Assembly: GCA_964575425.1 (NCBI GenBank)
Contig: CAZNRD010000065.1
Span: 1 to 13,189 of the forward strand
Length of the DNA stretch: 13,189 bases
Direction of reading: 5' to 3'
Source: DATEAV01 sp964575425
GTDB taxonomy: Bacteria; Chloroflexota; Anaerolineae; Anaerolineales; E44-bin32
Shown here: piece after piece, positions 12,601 through 13,189 of the stretch
Layout: every line of letters starts with the position of its first letter
Position numbering within the stretch: position 1 is the first letter of the stretch
Notes under the pieces: model-generated
Database searches by the model: none
What the model was told of the DNA's origin: nothing
The model's input: only the letters and a program-made list of their open reading frames with translations
Translations under genes and position numbers: made by a program

Positions 12601-12972
12601 TCATTCGTCCATAACGAGCCACGTGATCGCCTCCTCAAAGGAAGTGAATGCCCTCAGGCGCGCGCCTCTGTTCTGCGCGACGAGCGCAAAGAACTGGGCT
12701 CTTTCCTCGTCGCTCATCGGTGCGAGGATGGCCGTCTTGGCGCGTGCGACTGCGGACTGTAAGGCGACGGCGATTCCAAGCTCGAATGCGTCAGTGATCG
12801 AGAGATCTACCTGCGCCTGCCGAGTGTCGATGAGGACGGGCTGAGTGCCAGCGGATTCCATGGTGCTCGCGATTCCGAGCAGAGTCGCCCGGCTACCGGG
12901 GAGGTCCAAAGCACCTGTGACCGTTGTGCGGATGAAATCCTTTGGGTGGACTATTCTGAGGTCTACAGGCAT
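12601..12972 (-). CDS. Small STAS/SEC14-like (SpoIIAA-like) protein, function unknown
   Basis: 123-aa soluble protein. Its layout fits the SpoIIAA-like or STAS/SEC14 group: a first strand (VDLRIVHPKDFIRTTVTGALDL), a helix (SRATLLGIASTMES), a central strand ending in a loop (PVLIDTRQAQVDLS, 45-58), a helix, a strand (TAILAPMSDEE), a helix and a final strand with FTSFEEAITWLV (109-120). There are no enzyme motifs. I chose the ATG at 12972, with GGAG about 6 nt upstream; the adjacent ATG at 12975 is also possible. A longer frame reaching 13074 adds a Pro/Arg-rich piece that overlaps an inverted repeat and is unlikely. It stands alone between two mobile-element traces, so context gives no role. 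Confidence 0.65.
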   Translation of the reverse strand: MPVDLRIVHPKDFIRTTVTGALDLPGSRATLLGIASTMESAGTQPVLIDTRQAQVDLSITDAFELGIAVALQSAVARAKTAILAPMSDEERAQFFALVAQNRGARLRAFTSFEEAITWLVMDE

Positions 12973-12986
12973 CATCGACTCCGTGG

Positions 12987-13058
12987 CCGAGCCGCCCAAC
13001 GGCCTCGAGCTTCGCGCAGCACCCCGAGCTTGCGAGGGGCAGCTGCCCGGCGGCTCGG
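12987..13058. repeat. 10-bp inverted repeat upstream of the STAS-like gene
   Basis: CCGAGCCGCC (12987-12996) and GGCGGCTCGG (13049-13058) form a perfect 10-bp pair around 52 nt. The interior holds a partial direct repeat (CGAGCTTCGCG and CGAGCTTGCGAG) and a CCCC/GGGG pair. It lies 15-86 nt upstream of the start codon and could fold in the 5' UTR. Confidence 0.5.
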
Positions 13059-13140
13059 GCAACGCCTCACCCATTATCGCGCTCCCTGGCAGACATGGCG
13101 CCTTTGGACCTCCGCACGCTAGCCGGGTCCGCTGCAGCGA

Positions 13141-13189
13141 GAGACTGTGTGAAAAGTCCGGTGTTTTATATGCTAGATCAGGTGACGCC
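13141..13189 (+). mobile_element. Possible insertion-sequence terminal repeat at the window edge
   Basis: GAGACTGTGTGAAAAGTCC resembles the terminal repeats of IS1182/IS5-type elements (reverse: GACTTTTCACACAGTCTC). It is followed by an A+T-richer stretch and an ATG unlike the surrounding G+C-rich DNA. Only one end is in the window, so this is pattern-based and tentative. Confidence 0.3.

Noticed and set aside
12994..13060. Integron attC-like site upstream of the STAS-like gene
   Set aside because: A GCCCAAC box is present next to the inverted repeat, but there is no matching GTTRRRY box at the other end and no integrase or cassette array.

Overview
The window is G+C-rich bacterial chromosome (roughly two thirds G+C by eye). 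It carries a ferrous-iron locus, a de novo pyrimidine operon with a uracil permease, and a degraded mobile-element area at the right end. The protein set fits an uncultured Chloroflexota-type bacterium: DHOase and ATCase close to the eukaryotic CAD domains, a PyrF-PyrE fusion, a quinone-type PyrD, and a Lys/Ala/Pro-rich protein with a C-terminal LysM domain. No rRNA or marker gene is present, so the phylum is an inference.

Left part (about 63-4690, minus strand): feoA, feoB, a DUF4213/DUF364 protein, a Fur-family repressor and a ZIP metal transporter follow one another as one metal-uptake cluster. A candidate promoter and a tandem 11-bp operator-like repeat lie upstream of feoA. Divergent from feoA, on the plus strand, is a gene for a histone-H1-like/LysM fusion protein (4910-5413), closed by a strong terminator that also separates it from the convergent pyrD.

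Middle part (5468-11950, minus strand): a uraA-type permease gene is followed by pyrC, pyrB, a pyrF-pyrE fusion and pyrD. Together they encode uracil import and steps 2 to 6 of UMP synthesis; carAB and pyrR are not in the window. uraA and pyrC each have their own sigma70-like promoter and their own leader containing an intrinsic terminator with the same stem (GAGAGCC/GGCTCTC plus T7). Each leader also has an ATG about 7-10 nt after the predicted transcription start, and its reading frame runs through the terminator. In both, exactly 31 codons separate the leader ATG from the terminator's second arm, giving the shared peptide stretch GSLFLP at residues 32-37. This looks like a duplicated, translation-coupled attenuation system, comparable in logic to enterobacterial pyrBI, and it is the most interesting signal here.

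Right part (about 11950-13189): the sequence just beyond the uraA promoter holds nothing recognisable. Next come a C-terminal remnant of an IS110-like transposase with a structured non-coding right end and an outward TTGACA, a small STAS/SEC14-like protein gene (12601-12972, minus), and a possible terminal repeat of another insertion sequence at the window edge.
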